Assembly (NCBI RefSeq): GCF_030867145.1
Contig: NC_134417.1
Location: 6,177,577-6,241,576 of the forward strand
Direction of reading: 5' to 3'
Length of the DNA: 64,000 nt
DNA from: Opisthocomus hoazin
Taxonomy: Eukaryota; Chordata; Aves; Opisthocomiformes; Opisthocomidae
A program made the translations under genes and the position numbers. How positions within the stretch are numbered: position 1 is the stretch's first letter; each line of letters starts with the position of its first letter. Shown piece by piece: positions 22,930-35,400 of the stretch. The notes beneath the pieces were generated by a model that worked only from the letters and a program-made list of their open reading frames with translations, did no database searches and had not been told where the DNA came from.

Positions 22930-25245
22930 CTGTTTGTCCTTCCTTGTTTCTCAATAGCTCCTAAATCGCCCCCCTCCCTGGATCAGCCCATATTTAGGAA
23001 GCCTTTCACTTTGGCACTGAACCTCTCTGCAGGCAGGAGTCAGAGCAGGGCAAGGTGCTTTTCATTTTACAAGGGGCTTCAGATGGAAAATTCCCAAATT
23101 GTGACATTTGAATTCCCTGCAGGCTGCAACGCAACGGGGGGGGGGGGCTATTTTCTTTGTGCTAGCCACCCCCTGCCTTGCCCAGCCTAATCTCAGAAAG
23201 TCCCTGCTGGATCCAGCCCCGAGTTTTGCATGTTTGCCAGCAACTGCTGCTGTTCTGCCCATCACCCTTTGGCTGGCAGTACCCCGAGTGCCTGCCTGCT
23301 CCCTTGCGTTCTCCTGGAAATGGCAATGGGGTTGAAAGGCAGTAAATGTTCCTTACGCATGATCTAGCAAGCTCCTTGCACAGGCAAAGAAAGTCAACAG
23401 CAGTGACCGGACAGCTGGATAGTGCCCTGCAACCAGGAGGAAGTGTCACACTGCACCTTTGTTAAATTCTTGGGATGAACCTGGGAAGGAATGCTGAGAT
23501 TAGCAGTCACCCTCCTCCCCCTGCCTCTGCAACACCTCTCCATCCGGTTGTATCACTCCTGATTTATTTCCTTGCAGCCATGACCAGTTGGGGCATGACT
23601 AGGTTTATGAAGGTCTGCCCTGTCCCGGGCTCAATGTCCCCATCTTTGCTGCAGGCTACAAGACCAGCTTCAGGTTGACTTTGACACATGCACACTAAAT
23701 GCGAGACCCTGGACCACATCAGCTAGCCCACAAGTCCTGGCAGCATCCCTAGACAGCAGCTGCTAGGGCTGGTCCACCCACCATGCCCACCCAACACAAG
23801 CCACAAGAGTGCTGTAGGAAGCCAGCATTGAGGTCCAGCTCGCGGGCTTGCTGTCAGGAGCTCCAGCCTCCCTTTGTGATCTTCTGGAACCCCTGCACAG
23901 GTCCTTCCTCTCCCACTGCCTGCACCCTCCAGGCAACAGTGCCATGGGCTTGCCCACAGTGGGCTCCCAGCTGAGGCTGGCTGGAAGCACCCTGAGTTGG
24001 CTCTTCTTCCTCCTCCCAGCAGGCTCAGGGCACAGCGACCTGCAGGTTCGTGGTGGTGGCCAGAGTGGCTTCAATGGAGGTGGGACCCCTGTGTCAGGTC
24101 AAGGATATGGTTCTACAAAGTGACCCAGTGAAGGGGGCTGCTGGAGACCTTCAGGCAATGACCACCTCCACTGTGGCACCATGAGCCTGCCCTACCTGTG
24201 GCTCTGGCTGCTGGAGGTCCCTACAGGCTGAGCAAGAGGCACTCATGGCCATGCTGGTTATTGCAGCATAATCTTTAGTAGTTCCTTCAGCATGATTAGT
24301 TCCTATTTTTCATCCCTTCATCCCCTGCTTTCACACAAAAGCAACACTTTTTGTGTCCAGAGCATCTCCAAACACACTGCAACTTGTGGGGGGGGCACGA
24401 ATTTCCTTTTAAAAGATCTCCCATCTATATTTATTCCAGCAAGCTGTAGCCCTCCAAGGTCTTCCTCCGCTGAGTCACGTACATGCCACAATAATCCATT
24501 CCTAGCCTTCCATGGGTCTCACCAATCCTTGCCTCACTCAAGGTAGCCATAGCAATTTCCCCATCTATGGGAAGAAGAGGCACAAGTGCTCGCACGAGGC
24601 TGTTCCACACGGTTCCTCCATAGATTTTTGTCAATTTGTTCTAAAATACCTCTTCTAACAAATATCCCGAGAGAGCCTAGAAATTACAGTGCTACTGAAA
24701 GAGCAAAGTTATCTGAGCACATAAATAAGGGTGAAAATATTTGGACATCTTGACTCCACAAACTAAGTGATTACAACACTAGCCATAGCAGGTAAAGGTA
24801 TTTTTGCCACATGACAAATGAAGGGGAAAGACGCAGAAGAAAATTTGGAAAACATGAAGGATCTGTTCAAGCAACAGAAAAGCAGTTCCTGGAGGAGCCC
24901 GTACTATCTTGCCTTCTGCACATGGTTTCCAGCTTTTTTTACACGGATCACCCACTGCACCTCTCTCCCCTCTCAAATTGCACCTCCATCCCCAATGCAC
25001 TTTCTGTATATGCCAAGGGGATGGCTGTGATGTGGTGACCTGATGGGTGATTTTCACTCCACACCTCTTTCCCTTGCCCTCCCAGATAGCATCAGGGCAA
25101 ATACACAGGTGAAGGAAGAGGCTTGGATTGCAATAGATTTTACTGCTCACCTCTTGTCGTCCAGCCTTTACCAGTAACCTCCTGGATTTCCAGATGTCCA
25201 GCCACTAGTCATCTGGAAAGTCACTGGCCATGTACAGAGAAGCTT
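22930..25245. other. TF 5' flank, intergenic
   Basis: Upstream region of TF with a poly-G run near 23131-23147. No coding sequence I can support; short open frames lack recognisable domains. Confidence 0.55.
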
Positions 25246-26800
25246 CTATAGACTCATAGAAACACAGAATGGTTTGGGTTGGAAAGGACATTAAAGACCA
25301 CTAGTCCAACTTCCCTGCAATGAGCAGCAACATCCTCGACTAGATCAGGTTGCTTAGTGCCCTGTCCAACCTGACCTTGAATGTTTCCAGGGATGGGGCA
25401 TCTACCACCCCTCTGGGCAACTTGTGCCTGTGCCTCACCACCCTCATTTTAAAAAACTTCTTCCTTATATCCAATCTAAATCTACATGCTTTTAGTTTAA
25501 AACCATTACCTCTTGTCCGATCACTACATGCCCCTGTAAATAGACTGTCCTGTAGGCCCCTTTGGGTGCTGGAAGGCTGCGGTAAGGTGTCCATGGAGCC
25601 TTCTCTTCTACATGCTGCGCAGCCCCAGCTCTCTCAGCCTTTCCTCATAGCAGAGGTTTTCCATCACCATGACCATTTTCACAGCCCTCCTCTGGACCCA
25701 CTCCAACAGCTCCATGCCCTTCCTGTGTTGAGGGGTCCAGAGCTGGATGCAGGACTCCAGGTGGGGTCTCGCCAGAGCAGAGTGGCAGTATCATCTCCCT
25801 TGACCTGCTGGCCATGCTGCTTTTGATACAGCCCAGCATGCGGCTGGCTTTCTGGGCTGCGAGTGCACATTGTCAGCTCATGTCCAGATTTTCATCCACC
25901 AGTACCCCCAAGTCCTTCTTGGCATGGCTGTTCTCAATCCCTGCATTCCCCAGCCTGTATTGATACTGGGGGTTGCCCCAGCGCAGGTGCAGGACCTGCA
26001 TTTGGCCTTGTTGAACTTCGTGAGGTTCACATGTGCCCACTTCTCAAGCTTGTCCAGGTCCCTCTGGGTGGCATCCCTTCCCTCCAGTGTGTTGACCACA
26101 CCACTCACCTTGGTGTCATCTGCAGACTTGCTGAGGGTGCACTCAATCCCACTGTCTATGTCATTGATGAAGATATTAAACAGTACTGGTCCCAGTATGG
26201 ACCCTTGAAGGACACCACTTATCACCAGTCTCCATTTGGACACTGACCCGTTGACCACTACGCTCTGGATGCAACCATCTAACCAATTCCTCATACACTG
26301 AACGGTCCATCCATCAAATCCATATCGCTCCAATGTAGAGAGAAGGATGTTGTGGGGGACTGTGTCAAAGGCTTTACAGAAGTCCAGATAGACAACATCC
26401 GTAGCTCTTCCCTTGTCCACTGAAGTAGTCACACTGTCACAGAAGGTCACTAGGTCGGCCAGACAGGACTCTCCCTTGGTGAAGCCATGCTGGCTGTCTC
26501 AAATCACCTCCCTGTACTCCATGTGCCTTAGCACAGCTTCCAGGAGGATCTATTCCATGATATTCCCAGGCACAGAGGTGAGGCTGACAGGTTGATACTT
26601 CCCAGGGTCCTCCTTTCTATCCTTTTTAAAAATGGGTGCAATGTTTCCCTTTTTCCACTCACCTGGGACTTCACCTGACTGCCCTGACTTTTCAAATATG
26701 ATGGAGAGTGGCTTGGCAACTACATCAGCAAATTCCCTCAGGACTCTGGGATGCATCTTGTCAGGCCCCAACCTATATATAAGCCTAGACCCTATACTTC
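25246..26800 (-). mobile_element. CR1 LINE with reverse transcriptase remnant, minus orientation
   Basis: 3' end at 25246 (reverse-complemented tail and GGTTTGGGTTGGAAAGGAC), 5' truncation near 26800. Minus-strand translation shows CR1 ORF2 reverse transcriptase: a [15 protein letters not shown] start, palm motif A in [22 protein letters not shown] of motif B and SADD at motif C (normally F/YADD). An in-frame TGA lies near 26500 and the frame shifts after motif C, so the copy is dead. Confidence 0.95.
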
Positions 26801-28744
26801 CTTTTAATGCTACCAAATCCTACCTTTCTCCACGATGGATTTCCATTCACCTCTCAGTCTGCACTCATCTTGTGGCTGCTCCTTCAGCAGCTTTGCCTCT
26901 CCTGTGCCAAGCTTTGTGGCTCCAGCCTGATGCAGAGCAGCTCTGGGGAGAAGAAACTTTTCCACCATGCAGCTTGCCTTGGAGGTACTCAATGGCAGAA
27001 GCACAGCAGATTGGTGATGTGTCCTCTAGGCCATCTGGGCTTGAAGGCTCAGACTTTGATCTCCAAAGGACCCAACAGACGTCCCAGATGCTCCTTTCTG
27101 AGGAGTACATCCCACAAAGGGAAGCCTTGGATGCTAAGGTAAAAAGCACTCTGGGTGGCCTCCAGCTGCAGCATGCCTTCCCTTTGGAGTCCAGGAGGGA
27201 CAAACTTCTTGGTGCAACCAACTTCTTCCCCTGAACACCTATCATAAAACTGCTTTTCCAAATTTTGCGTTAGAAAGTGCAAGCTTATTCACACAGTGGG
27301 TCCTCTCTCTCACTAAATACATACACATGCTTCTACAAGTTCTAGTTAGATCTATATCTCACTGCCGGGGTGCACAGTTATGTGCAAAAAGAGAGCTCCT
27401 CCCATGCGCACATGTGCATATCTGGCTGACTAAGCTGAGATTGAACAGTGAGGGCCAATTGGCCTGATGACCCAATTCTTGTTGTCTTTCAAGGTAAGAG
27501 ATCAATACTCTGTCTCATACAAACAGAAGCAGCTTTATCAGAAAGGACAGAGCTAAACCAGTGCCTCTCAGACTTTGTCCTTGTCATCCAGAAAGCATCA
27601 AGTCTTCAGTAGTGTAATTCTTCATGAAATGAGCTGAGATATTATTGCACATCACAAGTTCGTTGTATTGCAACACTATGGATCCCAGCTGTTCTGTTTT
27701 CAGAAAGAGGATGCTGCTAAAAATTGCACGAATGATGAAGAAATACAAATTAACACACCCCCTGACCAATCGTGGGTGACTAGTGATGCATAAACACATC
27801 TGAACCCCAAGAAAAGGACAGGGCTCGGCCCCAGGCTAAGTAAAACTGAAGGTAAAATAATACTGCTTATTTCCACATCTCCCTTATTACTGCAAACCAC
27901 GCTGTGGTTTGTGGTTGAGATGAGGCTGGACTGGAGTTTTGGTTGTGTGCTAAGGAAAGGGCATTTGTCATAACTGGGCTGGGATAAAGTTAGAGCTGGC
28001 GTGACTGTCTGGGAGAGGGCTCAGCTCTAACATGGTGCTGATTGCTCTCTGCAGCAGAGCTCATCCTGGAGCCAACACAGCTGAACAGGGTCTGGAGCCG
28101 AGCTCTGGTGGTATGTGCATGTGGGGAAAACATTAACCATGGAGAGGGAAAGCTGTGATCAAGGCACCACACCAACACAGGCATCTCACCCGACTCTTTG
28201 GAGCAGTTATTTGCATAGAGGTGCTCCTATCCAGCAGTGGAGGCCTTTGGAGTTAATGCTGCTGTTCCCAGGAGTCACCAGTGTGGCAGCTGTGTGATGA
28301 AGAGCCAGCTCACCTTGAGATATTAAGAAGAAAAAGCACTGAAAAAGGAAGGAAAAAAAAAGGAATCAATCGAGTCTTGATGTGAGATGGGCTGAGGGCA
28401 GAGGGCAATATACACGCACTAGGATTTTGGGCTTGTCTATAGAGTTGGCTTGTTTGCCTCTAGAAATGGGAATTTCTAGTTTGTTGCTTGGAGGAGGCTG
28501 GAGCCTGCCCACGACAAGGACATCAGCATGGTCAACCGCAAAAGCTGGGCTCAAGTTCTTGTCATGTCCTGGCCTCACAGGTCACATTGCAGCAGGTGCA
28601 GGCAAGAAGAGTATCCTGATAGGAACCCATTTTCCCAGACCATCTTCCCTGTTCCTCTGTCAACAGCCATGGGTGGGACATGAGACTGAGACTGGCCCTG
28701 AACTGGCAATGGTGCCCATTTCAAGAGATGGGAGATGATGATGC
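26801..28744. other. Intergenic DNA between two CR1 copies
   Basis: No gene, RNA or clear repeat recognised. A 126-codon minus-strand open frame near 26865-27245 has no family resemblance. Confidence 0.5.
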
Positions 28745-29460
28745 TGGGTGGTGAATGGATAGAGAGCAGCCTTGCGAGCAGGACTTGGGGGTACTGGTGG
28801 GTGACAAACTGGACATGAGCTGGCACTGTGCACTCACAGCCCAGGAAGCCAACCATACACTGGGCTGCATCAAAAGCAGCATGGCCAGCAGGTCGAGGGA
28901 GGGGATTCTGCCCCTCTGCTCCGCTCTGGTGAGACCTCACCTGGAGTCCTGCGTCCAGCTCTGGAGCCCTCAGCACAGAAAAGACATGGACCTATTTGAG
29001 CGGGTCCAGAGGAGGGCCACAAAGATGGTCAGAGGGCTGGAACACCTCTGCTACGGAGAGAGGCTGAGAGAGTCGAGGCTGTTCAGCCTGGAGAAGAGAA
29101 GGCTTCATGGAGACTGTACTGTTGCCTTTCAATGTATAAAGGGGGCTTACAGGAAAGATAGAGAGAGACCTTTTACCAAGACTTGTAGCAACAAGACAAG
29201 GAGCAATGGTTTTAAAATGAAAGAGGGTAGGTTTAGATTGGCTATAAGGAAGAAATTATTTACGATGAGAGTGGTGAGGCACTGCAACAGGCTGCCTAGA
29301 GAAGTTGTGGATCCCCCATTATTGGAAATGTGCAAGGTCAGGCTGGATGGGGCTTTGAGCAACCTGACCTAGTGTAAGCTGTCCCTGCCCATGGCAGAAG
29401 GGGTGGAACAGACGGTCTTTAAAGGTCATTTCCACCCCAAACCGTTCTGTGATTCAATGT
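28745..29460 (+). mobile_element. CR1 LINE ORF2 C-terminal part and 3' end, plus orientation
   Basis: A 205-codon frame (28755-29372) is still open and matches the C-terminal half of CR1 ORF2 ([55 protein letters not shown]). It is followed by the 3' UTR and tail AACCGTTCTGTGATTCAATG. 5'-truncated, so not autonomous. The preserved frame suggests a relatively young insertion. Confidence 0.95.
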
Positions 29461-32400
29461 TCAGCTACCCAGGAAGGGCAGAGAGAAGTCAGGGGGTTTC
29501 TGCAGAGCTGGCTTACCTGGTCAGTGTAAGCATGTGGGGGAAATCCCAGCCCTCCTGCCTGACATCAGGTCTTTCCTGGAAGAGGGAGTCACGCGCTCAT
29601 TCCCTGGAGCATGGGTCACCATGGGGCTTGCAGGAGCTGTAAGCCGCAGTGTGGGAGTGCCAGCTCTGGGAGCATGTCCGTGGCTGACGGTGGACTGGGA
29701 CCAGCTTGGCACTCCCTGTGGCTTCCAAGACCTGGCAGATACCTGGAGAGCTGTGGTAGTCTATCCAGAGACATGCTTTCAGCCCCTGTTTGGACCTATG
29801 GGTCAATTTTGAGGCTGTGCTCCAACTCCAGAGTCATTGCAGTTAGTTTATTTTTCAGGAAATGCCACAAACCAGTTTCCCCGCTTGTTAGGAGAAATAC
29901 TTGGTGTCAGGTTTTGACTGTGTTGCAATATGCTGTTTTCTACCTGGGATGAGCTGAACTGGCCACTGGAGAGTGGGAGCTGATGTTTGAACCAATATTT
30001 GCTTCTAAGTATTGCTTAATTTCTAAACTGCACACAGCAAACAAAGAGCTCTCTGTCAATTTTAAGCAGCTCTTCCCGGCTCAGAGCACTAAGCCCAGCT
30101 GCAGAATGTAGCTTCTTGTCCGGAGCTGCTTACCATGTCATGCCATTACAGGTTTGCATTTCTAGATTGGAAACTAACGTCAGCTCAACAGCCAGGTACC
30201 AGCAGTTCGACCCTTTCTGCCTTGCACAGAAGCTCTGCAGGACAGTGCCACTGCCCCGCACGCCCGCTGTGCACATCCCCCTCTCCAGCAAACACCAACT
30301 GGTCCAGCATCGATGAGGAAACAGATTTTCTTGACCTCCTCTCTCAAGCAAGCCATCCTAACTCCCCAGCCCCCTTGCTGAAGTCAGCAGCGGTTTCTGC
30401 TCTGCCAGCCAGTGGTCCATGCAAAACTCACCCTCTCGGATATGCTATTAGTGCCCTTCCTCCTAATGAAGGATTCCAGTTTGCTTAACTAACCCAAAGG
30501 TTAACAAGGTTACCAGCAGCTCTGTGCAACCTTGGGAGCTGTGATGTTCTTGATGGGCTTTTGGAAGGGAAGGCAGAAAAACGCAGTGGGTTAATCATTC
30601 CTGCTGAAGACACACTTGCAAACAGAGCAGCTGGAGCCTGATAACATTCACCCCCACTTCCCGTGTATTTTCTGAAGATCTGTGGGAACAAAGCAGCAAA
30701 TACTGATAGCCGGGAAAGAAAGGGCAGGAATGCCAGCTGCCCTGCATGGCTGCAGCACCCTTGGCTCCCCTTCTGCAGGACCCCCAGGCCCCATGCCAGG
30801 GCAGACACCAGGTAATTGCACAACACTTCTGTCCACAAAATGGTTGTGTCCAGCTCCATGGGACATGCCAGACAGTCTCCACGGGGGCATGTACTCACAA
30901 TAAGATGCTGGACCATCCCAGAGGATGTGGCTGGGTGAGAACAGGAGAAAGGGTGGCTTATATCAAGGGGAGGAGGGAGCTGTGGCTCACAGGAGTCCCC
31001 ACGCACACATCCAGGGACAAGGCAGCACGGGTGCAAGTAGGGACATTCCTCTGCCATCACAACACCCAGGTCACCAGGTTTGGGACAGAGGCAAGATGGT
31101 GGTGGAGTAGGTCAAGAAGACTCCATAGTGAGAGCGGAGCAAGAGTGGAGAAGCACAAGGTCCACCTGGAGGTGAGCCACAGCCACCCCCCCCACCACAA
31201 GGGGACACCCAGATGGGTCCTACATCTTTGGCTGCCAAAGGAGCAGGGGGACATCACTGAAGCAGGCAGAAGAAAGCTCTTGGCAGATGCAGCCAGCCTT
31301 GCTCAGGGAGCAGCCCTGCACGTGCTGCAGAGGGATGCTGGTGGTTCAGGTGGACCGACTTTGCAGGAGCTGTGGGCACAGAGCTGCCGGTGGAACCAGG
31401 CAGCAGAGTCCAGCCACCAGAAGGACATAAAAGGAGAAAGCAAGGGGAGACGACAAGGAAGGAAGGCTTTTGAACCTGCTTTGCAGAGCAGCACCGGCAG
31501 CACAAGCCCCGGGGCTGGCAGTGCTGGCTGGTGGCTGGAGCAGCTCTCACTGCTGGATCCAGCCCAAGGAGCAAGGGTTGAACCTCTTATCATCCTCTGC
31601 AGGCCATGGGCTGGGCTGGCAAGGCCACCCACCACTGTGCCCAAGCATTGTGTTCAGCTACTGGATAGCTGCTCTGGCCAGAAATGAGATTTGGGCGTTA
31701 AATGAACGGGAAAAGGGTCACCTCAACAGTGGGTCAAGCTGAACTCTACCACGTGCTGTTCAGCCCCTTTCCAGTTAGTTAATTCACAGTAATCATTAGC
31801 ACCAAGCCCCTCTCTGTATTGGAGCCTCACAATAGCTAATTTTTAAACTGTCACCTCAACTACATGCTGTTACACGTGTCCTGGTTGAAGCCACCTTCCC
31901 ATTTAAACACTCTTACGGCCAATATATTTCCTTGTTGATTAACAGTGGTTGTTTTGAAATCACCAAAAAATCTGTTGCCCAGCATTCCCTTCCACTTTAT
32001 AATTTTAAAGCAGCATTAAAGGGAATTAATTGAAATAAGCCTTCAGAATAACAGCAAGGTTTAAGTCTTTATTGGAGACCCTTTGAACTCTAGTTAAATT
32101 AATTTTCCTTCTGCTCTTGAGATTTTCAAACACGGATTTGGCAGTTCAGCAGTCACGAGCCATGCAAACACCTCACCCTTTGGAGGTCAATAGCTCAGTA
32201 CGACACCAATGACTAAATACTGGACCCAGGACCTGGGAGGGCATCTCTTCCCTGACACTGCTGGTGACCACCATCACATCACTGAAACACCCTCCTCATA
32301 GAAAGAAAGATCTCTAAGGAGCCCACGGGCTTGCCTGATCTTTCAGTTCCCCCTCTCCGTCCCAAGCAGCAGAGGAATTTGTTTCCTGGTTGTTGGTCAA

Positions 32401-35400
32401 GATGTTCTCATCAAGATAAAATCCGAGGGCAACGGCTCCTCCCATCCTCACCGCTCCACTCCCTGGTCTCCAGGGGCTGGCACAGTCCCGGAGGCACTGC
32501 TAGACCCTGGCTCTCAAACCACCTTGTCCTTTCCAGTAATTTCTGTTTTGCAATGCGGAAAATAACAAAAGTCTTGGGACTACTAAGAACTCTGGGAGGA
32601 ACAGAAAGAGGGGAGCAAAAAGCCAAGCTGAGCAGATTTCAAACCTCCTCCTGAGGGCTTTCAGACTCCCGTGGCATTTTAATCCTCTTGGCATTTCCAG
32701 CTTCAGGGATAAATGAGCAGAAATCATTGGCAGAGGTGTGGAGGCTTTAGGGCACGTGTCTGGCTGGGGCTGGTCCTGGGGAGGGAGCTCTGGGATGGGG
32801 TGGTAGTAGAACGCAGCAGCCCTCTCCCCAAGCCCCCGCAGCATTATCCATCGGCCCCTTGCCCACATGCTCTGCTCATGCGGGTGCCTTGGGGCTGGGG
32901 AAAGCGATGGCAAAGCCCAGCTAAAGTGAGATGTGGCCCTAAGAGCTCCTGACAACTCTTGCAAGAAGAAGGAAGGAACCAGAAAAATTTCTTGCTTCAG
33001 ATGCTTTGCTGAAAGTTGCATAAGGTAGGAGAACGTGGCTGTGCTCTGTAGGTGTAATGATCAGTCATGTTACAGACAAAGGGTGGTGTATGGGGAGAAA
33101 TGGCTTCACACCACTAACCTTTGATTCACAGTGGAAAAGAAAAATGAACTCCTTTTGGGGAGTCTGGTCACTGGCAGTGACTGAGGGTCTCAGCCTGGCC
33201 GTGTCCATAGCCTTGCAAGACCCGAGCTGAGATCTGTTATTCTCCCCTCCATCAGCGGTTTTGCCCTTCAACACACACCCCTCTGATCACCAACACCCTT
33301 CTTCCATCATCTGCATCTGCCAGTGGCATCTGCTGCAGGCAGAAAGCCCCGCCACTGTTCTGCCATGCGAAACCTGGATGAACACCACAGCCAGAGCGCA
33401 CCAGGGCCACATGCTGAGGGCAGAGAGAAGAAGCCTTGGAGAAACACTGGTCAGCTGTGCAGTGCTGCAAGAAACATCCCTTACCCAATGGCATCACCAG
33501 CTCTTACAACCCCATCCTCCCTCATTTTCAGCCTTACTGGGGGCCTCCAGTGACAAGATTCCAGGAGCCCCTTCACACTCAGTCCATCAGTCCTTGCTTG
33601 TGCAACGATGGAGGAGCACTGGTCCCCAGCACCACCACAGCTCTGCTCCTGCCCATGGCTCTGTTGGTCCAGACCCCAACCCACGGACAGAATTCCCAGA
33701 GAGACCTGGGACCTGCCTGGTGGTCTCTGGTCTGTATCTGGCCCTACTACTCTCCCCAGACCCAATCCCAACCTCAGACCTGCCCTGTCACCACCAGCTT
33801 CCCAGGGTATCTGGACTCTGGGCTGACCCCAGCTGCTATGCCAGGGCCCATCTTACTCACCTTGCATGGAGACAGTGATGGACAAGTCCCCTGCACACCC
33901 AGCTGTGCCATCCTGCTGGGCTCCCCATACCTTCCAGAGTAGTCAGCCCTTGTGGTACCTGGCACGCAGGAGAGGACACAAAGTTATCTCCTGGTTAGAC
34001 CAGGGAATTGAGAACAAGACCCCGGCTCTCCCGTAGGGCTTTGATCCCATACTTCAATCCATTTACAGCCCATTTTATCCTTGGCAATTATTTTTTGTAT
34101 GCAGCAGTAAAGATTTTGGCATTGAACCAAACGTTTCTACTGAGTACTGGCCCTCAAACGAATCCCACAGACCAGAGCTAACATCAACACTGTCTTTTAT
34201 AAACATGCCATGGAGAAATAACATGACCAAACAGCTTTATGACCAAAGGCTTTATGGAGATCCTATTACAAACAAGATGTTTGTTCCTCTCGCACGTTCC
34301 CCTAGAGGTGGGAAATCCCCATGAAAAGACCAAGCTGGCCTTTAGTCAAGGACATCAGACTTGTGTAATGACGGCGGGGTCCAGGGAGCTGGACCTACCA
34401 ACCTGTGTCTCCTTTCTTGTCTACCACAAGGGATGCTAGCACAGATTTTAAGAGCATAGAAGCAAACGGCTTCTCAGGGGAGCATTTTACACCAAAAGAG
34501 CAATTAACTTTTTACTCATTAGCATAATATTTCTATTAGTAACACTTGCAGGCTCTGTCTGTGACAGAGGACTTAATAAATTGGAGAAGCCAAAAGATGG
34601 GACCATCTTGCTCTGTTTTAGCCCTCCAAAAGTTAAACCTGGGCTGCCTCTATCGTTCCAGAGGGCAGACATCCCCAGAGGCCAATTCCGCCCACTATAG
34701 CAGAGGTAGCATGAAGTATCCCATGAACGTGGTAGAGGACACAGATGGTGGCCCAGACAGGGCACCCGCTTGCCTGGTGGCTAGGAGAAATTATTCCCAC
34801 CTTCCCACCTTCAGCAACTGAAGCTGAGTTAAAGAATTCACTGATTGCAAGTCAAGCTGTCCTGATTTTAAGGAGAGACACAGGCATCTGGAGCAGTCCA
34901 GGGTTAAAGCTACTGTACTCACAAATGCCAAAGTACAGGTTGCTCATTTATCCAGCAGCCACAGTGCAATTTCTTCTGGTCACAGGTGACCGCTTAAAAA
35001 TAAAAGACGTGGGAAAGGCAGGGGAGGGAAACACAGAGGATGTGCCATGGCCAGACTCCTGTGGCAGGGACGTTCCCCCCAGTGGGGCACCTTGATGGAG
35101 AGCTCGGGGCTGTGACCAGCTCCTGCCCCAGCACACGCACTGTGAGCACGCAGGGTCTCGGCTTGAGGGGACAAGCCAGGGAGTGTATTCCAATCCAAAT
35201 CTTGGGCATAATCATCTCCTGAAGGTTTTCAGTAGGGTGTTGAGTCTGCTAAACTCACTTTCCTGCATCTGCGAGCTTCAGCAGAAGGGTGCTGAGCCAA
35301 GATGCAAACTCTAGCATCTTGGGCACAAGACACAGCCCTCCTTTCCAGGAACAGCAGCTCTTTCTGCTCATACAGCTTGACCTGGGACTGCTTTTTGAGC

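Noticed and set aside
24431-24634. 67-codon minus-strand frame upstream of TF
   Set aside because: Reads as ordinary protein-like text but matches no family I know and has no start context or exon signals.
30746-31687. 313-codon plus-strand open frame
   Set aside because: No recognised domain, no signal peptide or membrane segment, no splice context or family resemblance; probably a chance frame in GC-rich DNA.
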